Positions 1-8,645 of a stretch of 64,000 bases of DNA are shown here, one piece after another (positions within the stretch are counted from its first letter, which is position 1; every line of letters begins with the position of its first letter). The notes below the pieces were generated by a model, which was not told the origin of the DNA, made no database searches, and was given only the letters and a program-made list of their open reading frames with translations. Both the position numbers and the translations under genes were made by a program. The stretch is taken from NCBI RefSeq assembly GCF_000379805.1, contig NZ_KB903539.1:102474-166473 (forward strand). The letters are read 5' to 3'. This stretch comes from Lewinella cohaerens DSM 23179 (GTDB taxonomy: Bacteria > Bacteroidota > Bacteroidia > Chitinophagales > Saprospiraceae).

Positions 1-2
1 TG

Positions 3-1430
3 TGCTCGGGCCGCCATGATGAAGCCGTAGCTGATGGCCCGCGTGGTGGGCATAGCCCTTTTGCCCAAGCCATCATCGACGAACTGACCCACAACCAGAA
101 ACAAGGCTTGAATGCGGCTGCTTTAGCTCAAAATGTGCAGCTGCAAAGCAAGCAATATTATAAAGATCAACTCTCCGACTACGGCCCGGTTTTTAATACG
201 GGCGATAAACGAGGACAGTTGGTGTTGTGGCGAGATGGGGTCGCTAGTGTTGAGCCTACGCCTGAAAGAGAGTGGCCAGAACCTTCAGATCCACCACGTG
301 CAAAACAGGAACCGACAGCATTACTGGCAGCTGAACCGGACCCTGTTCCTGAAACGATGACGCTGAACGGTTTCAAGGCTACGGTAGCCAACTTTCTTGC
401 GGAGGATGATACCAAAGCAGCTTTGGAATTTATGGCCAAGGCACTTGACAACGAAAGCTCAGATCAGAATACTATTATCCTGTTGCTTAGTAGGCTCCGC
501 CGGGTAGGAAGGCAAGAAAATGTGGGTGTCATCAGCCATAAGGACGCAGCAACCGAACGGAATAGGATCAATGCTGCAATCAGCAATGTGGCGGATGATA
601 TTGAAGAGGAAGATTTGCGTGATGATCTACTCATGGAACCAAGTCGTAGCCAACCCGCGCCAGCTCCGCCACGGATATCAGAAGAGCGCGAACTGATAGC
701 TTTGCAAGAAGCAAAAATGCCTAATGCTCCTGATGGTTTTATTTACGTGGAAGGCGGAACCTTCATCATGGGCTGCCAGGAAGGCCGCGATAGTGATTGT
801 TTTGATTGGGAAAAGCCTGCCCACAAAGTGACCCTCTCTTCCTTCTACCTCAGTAAATACCAGGTGACACAAGCGCAATGGCGAGAAGTGATGGGCAGCG
901 ACCCTCCTGAATTATACAACAAAGGCTGTGATGAATGTCCGGTAGAGGGTGTAAACTGGAATGATATTCAGCGATTTCTACAAAAGCTGAATACCCAGAC
1001 GGGACAAAGCTATCGCCTGCCTACGGAGGCGGAATGGGAATACGCGGCGAGGGGTGGAAAAGATAGCAAAGGCTACTTGTACAGTGGTAGTAACGATATA
1101 GGAGAGGTGGCATGGTGTAAGGTTAATGCGGAGAAAGGAAACACGTACGGTAGCAAAAAAACGACTCGCCCAATAGGCGGGAAAAGGGCTAATGAATTAG
1201 GCTTGTATGATATGTGTGGCAATGTATGGGAGTGGTGCAGTGATTGGTTCGTAGAGTACGAAAATTTCGCGCAACAAAATCCATGTGGGCCTAAATCGGG
1301 CGTGCTCCGTATAACTCGCGGCGGTAGTTGGGACGACTATTCCCTGCGTTGCCGCGCTGCTTATCGGACCGCTGCGTTGCCGGTGGCTCGTGGTGGTAAC
1401 ATCGGCTTCCGCCTAGCCCACAGTTTTTGA
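3..1430 (+). CDS. Caspase-like (C14) - EAD11 - FGE-sulfatase fusion protein, 5' truncated by window edge
   Basis: The reading frame is open from base 3, so the gene starts upstream of the window and the TTG at 108 is not a convincing start. The first ~35 codons (CSGR, then HSPFAQAIIDEL) look like the end of a caspase/metacaspase C14 domain just after the D-x-C-x-S-G catalytic motif. Around 357-630 the region with LLLSRLRR and ERNRIN matches effector-associated domain 11 (EAD11), an adaptor helical domain of bacterial conflict systems. From about 717 to the end is an FGE-sulfatase (SUMF1/EgtB-type) fold: GGTFIMG, LPTEAEWEYAARGG, GNVWEW, RGGSW and GFRLA. The first catalytic Cys of true FGEs (RGGSFLC) is absent, so formylglycine synthesis is unlikely and a binding role is more plausible. 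Architecture is seen; a role in immunity or cell death is inferred. A terminator follows at 1638. Confidence 0.85.
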   Translation, partial: CSGRHDEAVADGPRGGHSPFAQAIIDELTHNQKQGLNAAALAQNVQLQSKQYYKDQLSDYGPVFNTGDKRGQLVLWRDGVASVEPTPEREWPEPSDPPRAKQEPTALLAAEPDPVPETMTLNGFKATVANFLAEDDTKAALEFMAKALDNESSDQNTIILLLSRLRRVGRQENVGVISHKDAATERNRINAAISNVADDIEEEDLRDDLLMEPSRSQPAPAPPRISEERELIALQEAKMPNAPDGFIYVEGGTFIMGCQEGRDSDCFDWEKPAHKVTLSSFYLSKYQVTQAQWREVMGSDPPELYNKGCDECPVEGVNWNDIQRFLQKLNTQTGQSYRLPTEAEWEYAARGGKDSKGYLYSGSNDIGEVAWCKVNAEKGNTYGSKKTTRPIGGKRANELGLYDMCGNVWEWCSDWFVEYENFAQQNPCGPKSGVLRITRGGSWDDYSLRCRAAYRTAALPVARGGNIGFRLAHSF

Positions 1431-1637
1431 GGTGGTCTTTTCCGGGCCATCTTATGAGCAAATGCGAAGTGCTGCTACGGAATGAAGCAAGGAGGAGTGA
1501 GGGACGAACCCGACGGCGTAATGGAGGAGTAGTACGGAGCTAGGTTGGGGCGGTGTTTTGGGGCGTAAGCCCCCGGTTTTGGAATTGTAAACTGCTTTTT
1601 CGACCCCTGCCACTTTACGGGCAGGCAGGCACCCAAA

Positions 1638-1662
1638 CCCTCCCTGCATGGAGGGCTTTTTT
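1638..1662 (+). terminator. Rho-independent-type terminator after the caspase-FGE gene
   Basis: CCCTCC and GGAGGG arms around a 6-base loop are followed by C and a run of six T. It sits 208 bases past the stop codon of the caspase-FGE gene, so it would end a long 3' UTR. Confidence 0.6.
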
Positions 1663-1704
1663 GAGGTGGATTTAAGGAGTGGTTTTCTTTTCGCACATCC
1701 CGCT

Positions 1705-1758
1705 CCTGTTAGTCCCCAGACTAACAGGAACAGTATCCCGCTGGTCCCCTGACCAGCG
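1705..1758. repeat. Two adjacent perfect stem-loops
   Basis: CCTGTTAGT/ACTAACAGG (1705-1713/1720-1728) is followed after 10 bases by CGCTGGTC/GACCAGCG (1739-1746/1751-1758). Loops are 6 and 4 bases, both beginning CCCC or CCCT. Neither has a T-tract, so they are not ordinary terminators. Confidence 0.6.
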
Positions 1759-1939
1759 AGTGGGTAGGCTCCTACTCAAAGCAAAAAATTATCCTGGAAA
1801 TAGGCACTCCAACCAAAGCAACCCTCCTTGTCCTCCGCTGGTGGAGGTGTCACGAAGTGACGGAGGTGGCCAGCCGCCCGCCGTTAAGGCTACCACTCTC
1901 GAATCTGTGAACCGATGCTACTAGCGGTTACCCCACCTC

Positions 1940-2049
1940 CGACTCTGGCAGGCCACCTCCGCCCGAGCGGTTACCATCCCCGTCTCTACGAGCCGACCCT
2001 GCCAGCGGGAATTCCACCCCCGGCTCTGCGAGCCGACCCCGCCAGCGGG
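1940..2049. repeat. Degenerate tandem repeat, three ~40-bp units
   Basis: Units starting near 1940, 1981 and 2021 share the pattern CTCTGCGAGCC followed by GCCAGCGGG. The last two are the most alike, and the first is strongly diverged. No coding function is apparent. Confidence 0.55.
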
Positions 2050-2137
2050 GTACATGGGCGGGCCGTGGCCCGCAGGTTTAGTCCCGATAGATAAAGGATC
2101 GTATCGGAAGAATCGGAGGATGGAGCCCACATCTAAC

Positions 2138-2276
2138 CCAGTGCGCAGGCCAGCAGGCCGTAGCTCGGGGCGCGGAGCGACCAAGGACAAGGGATAGCAA
2201 GGAGCGGTAGCGACTGGATAGCCCGGTGCCGATCCCGTCCCGACTTTTCTAGTCGGGACGGGAGATGGCATGGCCC
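2138..2276 (+). repeat. Dispersed GC-rich repeat, family 1, copy A
   Basis: About 140 bp that recur in inverted orientation at 16954-17092 with long shared blocks (GTGCGCAGGCC, GGAGCGGTAGCGAC, AGCCCGGTGCCGAT, GAGATGGCATGGCCC). It contains a perfect 12-bp stem with loop TTTCT at 2234-2262. No transposase or clear target duplication is seen. It resembles a REP/BIME-like palindromic element or a MITE. Confidence 0.75.
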
Positions 2277-2470
2277 ATGATGAAGCGATAAGAGAACAAG
2301 CTCTTGCTCGATCAGAAAGCCCACTGCAAACCTCAACCGATTGACAGCTTATCCTTTTTCTCTTTCTTTTCCCCTCCAGTTTTGATTATCTTGGATGGCT
2401 TTTAAAGACTAGTATAACAGGGGGCGCTGAGGAACCTTTTCTTGGCCGGTCCTTCTCAAAACCAATCTAC

Positions 2471-5400
2471 ATGCCTTCAATATTCAAACTCCTGGCCCTT
2501 TGTGGCCTCTTTTTATGGAGCGTCTCTTCTTTCGCTCAGGAAACAACAAAAAATCAACCCGATTTCAGTGGTATCGAATGGCGCAGTATCGGCCCGGCCT
2601 TTATGTCGGGGCGGATTGCGGATATTGCCATCCACCCGCAAGATGATAATGTCTGGTACGTGGCCGTGGGGTCTGGCGGCGTGTGGAAAACAGAAAACGC
2701 GGGCGTCACATGGGCTTCTATCTTCGAGGGCCAAGGTGCTTACTCGATCGGCTGCGTAACCATTGATGCGCGTGATCCTAACCGCATCTGGGTAGGTACA
2801 GGCGAGAACGTCGGTGGCCGGCACATGGGCTACGGCGATGGCATCTACCTCAGTACGGATGGTGGCCAAAGCTGGGAAAACAAAGGCTTGGAAACCTCTG
2901 AGCATATCTCCAAAGTTGTGGTGCATCCGGATGATTCCAACGTACTTTGGGTGGCTGCACAAGGGCCACTGTGGAGTAAAGGCGGCGAACGCGGTGTCTT
3001 CAAAAGCACTGATGGCGGCACCACCTGGAACCGTACCCTCGGCGATGAAGAATGGACCGGCGCAACGGACCTACTGATTGATCCTCGTAATCCTGATGTG
3101 CTTTATGCGGCTACCTGGCAGCGTCATCGTACAGTAGCGGCCTACATGGGCGGTGGCCCCGGCACGGGCATTCACCGTTCTACCGATGGTGGCGAAACCT
3201 GGGAAGAGCTTACGAATGGCCTGCCTAGCGGGCCGATGGGTAAGATAGGGTTGGCGATCTCACCACAGCAGCCTGATGTGTTGTATGCTGCTATTGAACT
3301 CAATCGGCGTGAGGGGGCTGTTTACCGCTCAAGCAATCGCGGTGCAAGTTGGGAACAACGCTCCGAAGCTGTTTCCGGGGCTACCGGGCCGCATTACTAC
3401 CAGGAGTTGTACGCTAGTCCGCACCAGTTTGACCGCTTGTACCTGATGGATGTACGTGTGCAGGTATCCGATGATGGCGGCAGCAATTTCCGGCGCTTGC
3501 AGGAGCAGCATAAGCACTCCGATAACCATGCGCTGGCTTTCCGTGCTGATGATCCCGATTATCTGTTGATGGGAACAGACGGTGGTTTGTACGAAAGTTT
3601 TGACTTGGCGAAAAACTGGCGTTTTATGGCCAATTTGCCACTGACCCAGTTTTACAAAATTGCGGTAGACGATACCGAACCTTTCTACAATATTTATGGT
3701 GGAACCCAGGACAACAGCACCGAGGGTGGCCCTTCTCGTACGGATAAAGTGCAGGGTATACAAAACTCGGATTGGAGTGTTGTGCTCAACTGGGATGGTC
3801 ACCAACCAGCGACAGAGCCGGGTAATCCAGACATCGTTTACGCCGAAAGGCAGGAAGGAACACTGTCGCGCATAGACATGACAACGGGTGAAGTGATCGA
3901 TATTCAGCCCCAAGCTGCGCCCGGTGAAGATTATGAACGCTTCAACTGGGATGCGCCCATTCTGGTGAGTCCGCATAATCCGGAACGGATCTACTTCGCT
4001 TCCCAGCGGGTATGGCGTTCGGATAATCGCGGCGATAACTGGGAAGCTATTTCTGGCGACCTTACCCGCGATCAGGAGCGCTTAACGCTTCCTATCATGG
4101 GTAGTACCCAAAGCTGGGACAATGCCTGGGATGTGAACGCCATGTCGAATTACAATACGATTACTTCGTTGGCCGAGTCACCGGTGCAGGAAGGCTTGCT
4201 GTACGCGGGCACGGATGACGGTATGCTACAAGTGACCGAAGATGGCGGTCAAAACTGGCGCAAGATCGAATGGTCTAACGTCAAGGGCGTACCTGCTACC
4301 GCTTTTGTCAACGACGTAAAAGCCGATCTTTTTGACGCCAATACGGTCTACGTGGTGTTAGATAACCACAAGTACGGCGACTATAATCCTTACCTCATTA
4401 AGAGCACGGATGCTGGCCGGAGTTGGACAAAATTAGGTGCTGATCTGCCTGAAAGAACGCTGCTGTGGCGGATCGTTCAGGATCATGTCAATGGGCAGTT
4501 GCTATTTTTAGGAACCGAGTTTGGCGTTTACGTTTCTGTAAACGGAGGCCAGCAGTGGCACGCACTTAAGGGCGGTTTGCCGACGATTTCTTTCCGCGAT
4601 CTGGCTATCCAACGGCGCGAAAACGATCTGGTGGGAGCTTCTTTCGGGCGAGGTTTGTTTGTGCTGGATGATTATACAGCGTTGCGTGCTGTGAACGAGA
4701 CGCAGTTGGCAGAGGCAGCTACGCTCTTTACGCCGCGCGATGCATGGTGGTACATTCCACGTTCTCACCTGGGTTTTGATGAGCCGAAGGGCGATCAGGG
4801 GGCGGGCCATTTTGTGGCACCTAACCCAGACTTTGGAGCGGTATTTACCTATTACTTGAAAGACGGTTACACAAGCGCCAAGGAGACTCGCCAAAAAGCC
4901 GAAAAAGAGGCCGAAACGGTGACATTTCCTGGTTGGGATGCGCTGGAAAAAGAAGATTTAGAGGCGGCTGCTAAAGTTTACCTTTTGGTGAGCAATGCAA
5001 AAGGCCAGATCATTCGCAAGGTAGATTGTTCGACCTCGGGCGGCTTTCATCGCGTTGCCTGGGATTTGCGCCATGCCTCACCGGGAGCGATTACTGGCGA
5101 TGATTTTGGGATGCCCGGCCGATTGGCTATGCCTGGGGAATACACCGCCACAATGTACCAGCAGGTAGACGGGAAGGTGAGCAGTTTGTCGGCTCCTGTT
5201 ACGTTCACCGTGAAGCGACTGAGAGAGGGGGCATTACCTGGTGCTGCGCCTGCCGAAGTGGAAGCTTTTTGGCAATCTTTTGAGAAAACCTTCGCTGATT
5301 TTACGGCCTTAGCCGCTCAATTGGAGGATGCCGATAATTATGCCGAGCGATTGGCCACGGGCCTGGAAAACACGCCAGGAGCAGCCAATGCAATGCGCGA

Positions 5401-5695
5401 AACGCTGGCTGGTTTGGAAAAGGAAATGTACCAAATGGAAAAGGCGATTGGTGGCGATCCTAGAAAATCTCAGGTAGGCGAAAAGAATCCGCCGGTGGTT
5501 TTCGACCGTATTTTTGCCGTCATGCGCGGTGTGGAGCGCTCCACTTATGGTCCTACGACCATGCACCGCATGAGCCTGGATGCTGCCAATGCGCAGATAA
5601 AGGAGATTATGACCAGCCTCAATCAGTGGAAAGCATCCGCTTCTCAATTGGGTAAGGACATCCAGGCTGCTGGTGGGCCTTGGGTGATGGAGTAG
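2471..5695 (+). CDS. Secreted multi-Asp-box (sortilin/VPS10-like, BNR) beta-propeller protein
   Basis: The 1074-residue protein starts with a signal peptide (residues 1-22, ending SSFA). About nine Asp-box/BNR motifs of the S-T-D-G-G-x-T/S-W type follow, for example STDGGQSW, STDGGTTW, STDGGETW, SDNRGDNW and SVNGGQQW, spread over roughly residues 30-760. They predict one or two large beta-propellers as in VPS10/sortilin and the glycosyl-hydrolase-like proteins common in Bacteroidota. A C-terminal ~300-residue part has an Ig/FlgD-like segment (about 850-920) and a helical tail. No T9SS sorting domain is present, so it is probably periplasmic or cell-associated. Substrate unknown. It appears monocistronic, between repeat-rich DNA and a long palindrome. 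Confidence 0.85.
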   Translation: MPSIFKLLALCGLFLWSVSSFAQETTKNQPDFSGIEWRSIGPAFMSGRIADIAIHPQDDNVWYVAVGSGGVWKTENAGVTWASIFEGQGAYSIGCVTIDARDPNRIWVGTGENVGGRHMGYGDGIYLSTDGGQSWENKGLETSEHISKVVVHPDDSNVLWVAAQGPLWSKGGERGVFKSTDGGTTWNRTLGDEEWTGATDLLIDPRNPDVLYAATWQRHRTVAAYMGGGPGTGIHRSTDGGETWEELTNGLPSGPMGKIGLAISPQQPDVLYAAIELNRREGAVYRSSNRGASWEQRSEAVSGATGPHYYQELYASPHQFDRLYLMDVRVQVSDDGGSNFRRLQEQHKHSDNHALAFRADDPDYLLMGTDGGLYESFDLAKNWRFMANLPLTQFYKIAVDDTEPFYNIYGGTQDNSTEGGPSRTDKVQGIQNSDWSVVLNWDGHQPATEPGNPDIVYAERQEGTLSRIDMTTGEVIDIQPQAAPGEDYERFNWDAPILVSPHNPERIYFASQRVWRSDNRGDNWEAISGDLTRDQERLTLPIMGSTQSWDNAWDVNAMSNYNTITSLAESPVQEGLLYAGTDDGMLQVTEDGGQNWRKIEWSNVKGVPATAFVNDVKADLFDANTVYVVLDNHKYGDYNPYLIKSTDAGRSWTKLGADLPERTLLWRIVQDHVNGQLLFLGTEFGVYVSVNGGQQWHALKGGLPTISFRDLAIQRRENDLVGASFGRGLFVLDDYTALRAVNETQLAEAATLFTPRDAWWYIPRSHLGFDEPKGDQGAGHFVAPNPDFGAVFTYYLKDGYTSAKETRQKAEKEAETVTFPGWDALEKEDLEAAAKVYLLVSNAKGQIIRKVDCSTSGGFHRVAWDLRHASPGAITGDDFGMPGRLAMPGEYTATMYQQVDGKVSSLSAPVTFTVKRLREGALPGAAPAEVEAFWQSFEKTFADFTALAAQLEDADNYAERLATGLENTPGAANAMRETLAGLEKEMYQMEKAIGGDPRKSQVGEKNPPVVFDRIFAVMRGVERSTYGPTTMHRMSLDAANAQIKEIMTSLNQWKASASQLGKDIQAAGGPWVME

Positions 5696-5719
5696 TTTTT
5701 TTATTAAACCTAATTAAGG

Positions 5720-5781
5720 CATTTCACGGGGCATTCGCAAGGCAAATTCATGAATTTGCCTTGCGAATGCCCCATGAAATG
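5720..5781. repeat. 62-bp near-perfect palindrome
   Basis: Two 31-base arms with one mismatched pair and no loop are centred at 5750/5751 (core AATTCATGAATT). It sits between two convergent genes (ends at 5695 and 5874) and could act as a bidirectional transcription stop, although no T-tract follows either arm. The same core sequence recurs in the palindromes at 27799-27820. Confidence 0.75.
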
Positions 5782-5873
5782 TAAGGTTTATGGTTCTTGT
5801 ATGGGGCGAGATTTATGTGAATAGCTGTTGCGCCGTGCTTCATTATTTGTTCCGCAACTGTTGGTCCCTCTTT

Positions 5874-6224
5874 TCAATGCCAGTCATTTCCACAATGTCT
5901 GCATTGTTTTGCTTTAGGAGTTCGTGCCAACTGTTCGCATTTAGGGCAATAATTTAGGAATACTTTGTCTTTCTGTTCTGAGAGAATTCGTTTAGCGACG
6001 ATTATCTCGAAGTTGTCGTACCCATCTTTAAGCAAGTCCAATACATCTTGGTCTTGGGTTAGCCAACCTTTTTCTCGGTAGATTCTGGTCACTGAAGTAA
6101 GGTCAGTGTTATTTGCTGCATTGAGTTTAAACGTTGAAGACGTGTGTTTAACAGCCATTTTTTCTTTGTCTGTCAACAGAGATGAAAAATACTTGACGAT
6201 GTATTTTGCTGTTTCTTTGTTCAT
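5874..6224 (-). CDS. Hypothetical protein with C-terminal zinc ribbon
   Basis: A 116-residue soluble protein of unrecognised family. Residues ~1-85 are helical and charged. The C-terminus carries a four-cysteine ribbon, CPKC and CRHC separated by about 14 residues, expected to bind zinc. It begins with ATG (MNKETAKYIVKY) and starts 37 bases after the end of the upstream T9SS gene, so the two may be cotranscribed. No function can be assigned. A role in nucleic-acid or protein binding is only suggested by the ribbon. Confidence 0.6.
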   Translation of the reverse strand: MNKETAKYIVKYFSSLLTDKEKMAVKHTSSTFKLNAANNTDLTSVTRIYREKGWLTQDQDVLDLLKDGYDNFEIIVAKRILSEQKDKVFLNYCPKCEQLARTPKAKQCRHCGNDWH

Positions 6225-6261
6225 CGATTTGGTGTTTACGGGGCTATTATTTTTTGTGGCC

Positions 6262-7848
6262 CTACTCCTTTACTAACTTTTTGGTCAATATCCCTTCCGA
6301 TGTATTTACCTGAACGAGATAGACACCACTACTCAACCCTGCTAGGTCAAGGTTTAGTTCTTGCCTGTTGGAGTCGTTTGATTCCTTAAGGACAGCTTTG
6401 CTATTGATGTTGTAGATGGTAATGCTTTTTATGTTTTTACCAGTAATAGCGACCCTCGAAGTTGTGGGGTTGGGGTAAATGGCGATCTGTAATTTTTTTT
6501 CTGGTGACAGTTGCTGCGAGGATAAAATAATGCCATCAATGGTCATACTTTGAAACCAGATATTGAGTTTACCGTTTCTGGTATCGCCCCAAGTGGTGTT
6601 TATGATATCATCTTGCATTTTTATACACATGAAGTCATTTCCTGCACTTTCCAAGACGACATCAAAAGCAACGGTTTCATTGGTGATTTGAAAGTTTGGC
6701 GAGAAGTTTAAGGAATCTTTCGCTCTGTAGGTGGCCCAAACCTCTGATGCTGTTTGATAGCTACCATCTGTCCCATTTCTTCGGTCTCTCCAACTTACAA
6801 CCAGGTCGCCATCATTATCAAAATCACCCCAAAGCATATCTTGCATTCTATTGTTTCCGATAGGAGCGTCATTCAATTTTAGGGGTACTGACCAATCGAT
6901 ACCCGCGTTGAAGGTTTCTATCATAAAGACATCTAAATTGCCATAGTCAGCTCCCAAAAACAGGTAGACCAAATGGTTGTCATCTGCCGGATCAGACAGC
7001 AAGAGGGGAGCTTTCTTGGCATTTGGGTAGTCCGTAGTAGTCGCAGGTTCTGCTTGGATTGGAATATTTTTATGGTTTAAAGTGTTCCCGCCGTCATCAG
7101 AGGATACGTGAAATATCTGTAAAGAAAGGCTTTGTGTCAACACAAAAGAAGGATATACACCATGAAAAATGCCAGCATTATTTACGGTCGGAGAACACAT
7201 GGGGAAAGGGTTTAAGCTGCCTGCAAGCCAACCAATGGTATCCAGGTACCGGGTGGAAAACGTATTTCCTCCATCATTTGAAAAAGACAGGTATGGATTG
7301 AAACTGGGTGCTGTTCTGTTTAAATTAAAAGTGGTCAAGTAGATGGCTGTCGATTCACCGCTGGTAGATTGGTCGATCACCATCCATGGCCGATCTATAG
7401 GCCATTTATTGCCATCATAATCGGTATTAATGACCTCTTTCGGAGCACCCCACGATATTCCGCCATCCGTTGATTTACAGAGGTATACGCCACCCGTTAC
7501 GGGTGGCGTTGTGCCAGTGAAGTCGATATAACTGATAAAGGCATCTCCATTAGCGTTGAAGGCAATACAGGGGTCAGCAGAACTGTAATTGGAAACTGTA
7601 TGCGGAAGCTCCGTGACGGAAGTCCACGTTTGCCCACCGTCAAAACTTGTTTTGGTCTTGATCTTAAATTGATTAAAGATATCAATCCACCCCATCCAGG
7701 CAACGACCAAGTGCTGAGCATCATTAGGATCGATGGCTAAGTAGGGTTCTCCATCAAAAACATCGCCATTCGATAAGTTTTGGTTTTGCCCAATGACGAA
7801 AGCCTTAAACATTAGGATAGAGATAATTATTATTACTAGTTTCTTCAT
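6262..7848 (-). CDS. Secreted sialidase-fold (BNR repeat) protein with T9SS type A sorting domain
   Basis: A signal peptide (residues 1-20, ending FVIG) precedes a ~420-residue beta-propeller with Asp-box motifs SFDGGQTW, STDGGISW, SNDGGNTF and SSDDGGNT, the arrangement of exo-sialidase-like proteins. Residues ~455-528 are a typical T9SS type A sorting domain (IYPNPTTSRV, then GVYLVQV and a C-terminal KKLVKE). The protein should cross the outer membrane by T9SS and be anchored or released there. The arginine triad and other catalytic residues of true sialidases were not verified, so enzymatic activity is not claimed. Length and architecture are normal for Bacteroidota surface proteins. Confidence 0.85.
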   Translation of the reverse strand: MKKLVIIIISILMFKAFVIGQNQNLSNGDVFDGEPYLAIDPNDAQHLVVAWMGWIDIFNQFKIKTKTSFDGGQTWTSVTELPHTVSNYSSADPCIAFNANGDAFISYIDFTGTTPPVTGGVYLCKSTDGGISWGAPKEVINTDYDGNKWPIDRPWMVIDQSTSGESTAIYLTTFNLNRTAPSFNPYLSFSNDGGNTFSTRYLDTIGWLAGSLNPFPMCSPTVNNAGIFHGVYPSFVLTQSLSLQIFHVSSDDGGNTLNHKNIPIQAEPATTTDYPNAKKAPLLLSDPADDNHLVYLFLGADYGNLDVFMIETFNAGIDWSVPLKLNDAPIGNNRMQDMLWGDFDNDGDLVVSWRDRRNGTDGSYQTASEVWATYRAKDSLNFSPNFQITNETVAFDVVLESAGNDFMCIKMQDDIINTTWGDTRNGKLNIWFQSMTIDGIILSSQQLSPEKKLQIAIYPNPTTSRVAITGKNIKSITIYNINSKAVLKESNDSNRQELNLDLAGLSSGVYLVQVNTSEGILTKKLVKE

Positions 7849-7951
7849 GTTTAAAGACTGTTAATGAGGTTGTTGACTTTAATCGAGTAGCTCATTGATT
7901 TGGGCGTTACACTAGAACGGCAAACAATGAGCTAAAGCGAAACGTATGAAC

Positions 7952-8428
7952 CTACCTGCCGAGAAAAGCGGAGTACATCCAAACTAATTTTTCTTGAGCA
8001 CGAATATAATCACTCATCAAAGCATTGGTGCCTTCATCGTTTGCTTCTTCTGAGATAGTTAGCAATTCTCGTTGCATTTTTATGATGACAGAAAAAGATT
8101 CTAAAATATTATTCACGGCCTTTATTCCGTCGGATACTTCTGAGCTCTCTTTGATTTGAGAAGCCTTCTTGTAGTCCGAATATTTATGGTTTGGGGAATG
8201 CCCAAGTGTTAATATCCTTTCTGCAACTTCATCGATTTTTAATAAAAGGTCATTGTACAGTTCCTCAAATTTCACGTGAAGTTCAAAGAATTTTTCGCCT
8301 TTAATATTCCAATGATAACCCCGTACATTTTGGTAGAAAATAGAATATTCTGCCAACAGCGTGTTGAGTTTATTAGCGAGGACTTTGGATTCAGACTTGG
8401 TTAATCCGATTGCATTTAACTTTTTCAT
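7952..8428 (-). CDS. dps: Dps family ferritin-like DNA-protection protein
   Basis: The 158-residue protein has the four-helix Dps pattern. YHWNIKG (His39) and the region around DEVAERI supply ferroxidase ligands at the dimer interface, and LGHSPNHKYSDY is the usual inter-helix loop. Dps proteins form 12-mers in the cytoplasm that oxidise Fe(II) with peroxide, store the iron and may coat DNA. The N-terminus (MKKLNAIGLTKSESK) is slightly basic, which could help DNA contact. It stands alone, and no regulatory box was recognised in the ~215 bases upstream. Confidence 0.93.
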   Translation of the reverse strand: MKKLNAIGLTKSESKVLANKLNTLLAEYSIFYQNVRGYHWNIKGEKFFELHVKFEELYNDLLLKIDEVAERILTLGHSPNHKYSDYKKASQIKESSEVSDGIKAVNNILESFSVIIKMQRELLTISEEANDEGTNALMSDYIRAQEKLVWMYSAFLGR

Positions 8429-8493
8429 CTTATGTGTTTTTTGATTCTCTGTACTTTAGGCATTCCGTATAGCGATCCCTTCGAGGTTACGCT

Positions 8494-8513
8494 GAGGGCG
8501 CGAAGCAGCCCGC
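8494..8513 (+). repeat. 20-bp dispersed repeat shared with 23224-23243
   Basis: The 20 bases GAGGGCGCGAAGC..., next to a TTACGCT-like flank, recur in inverted orientation at 23224-23243 with one mismatch. Both copies lie in intergenic DNA just upstream of minus-strand genes. The origin is unclear. Confidence 0.5.
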
Positions 8514-8645
8514 GTCCTTCTACTGACTTTTGCTGATGCCGAAGGCATGCCTGTGGTAAAACAGCTTATGTAATTCAATAAATAATACGACTAAAATAGA
8601 TGAAAAGTTCTATGCAGTATGTAATATAAATCACATAATATTTGA

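Larger units (their letters stand above)
1431..2470. other. 1-kb non-coding region with hairpins and repeats
   Basis: No convincing gene is visible. The stretch holds a GGGGC-GTAA-GCCCC hairpin (1560-1573), a terminator-like hairpin (1638-1662), two perfect stem-loops in a row (1705-1728 and 1739-1758), three degenerate 40-41 bp tandem units (about 1940-2049) and a ~140-bp dispersed repeat (2138-2276). The open frames here on both strands have the composition of the GC-rich repeats and no recognisable domain. Promoter elements for the gene at 2471 should lie in the last ~100 bases but none was clear. Confidence 0.7.

Noticed and set aside
1921..2336. Minus-strand frames of 67-116 codons
   Set aside because: They lie inside the GC-rich tandem and dispersed repeats, with Pro/Arg/Gly-rich products and no recognisable domain.
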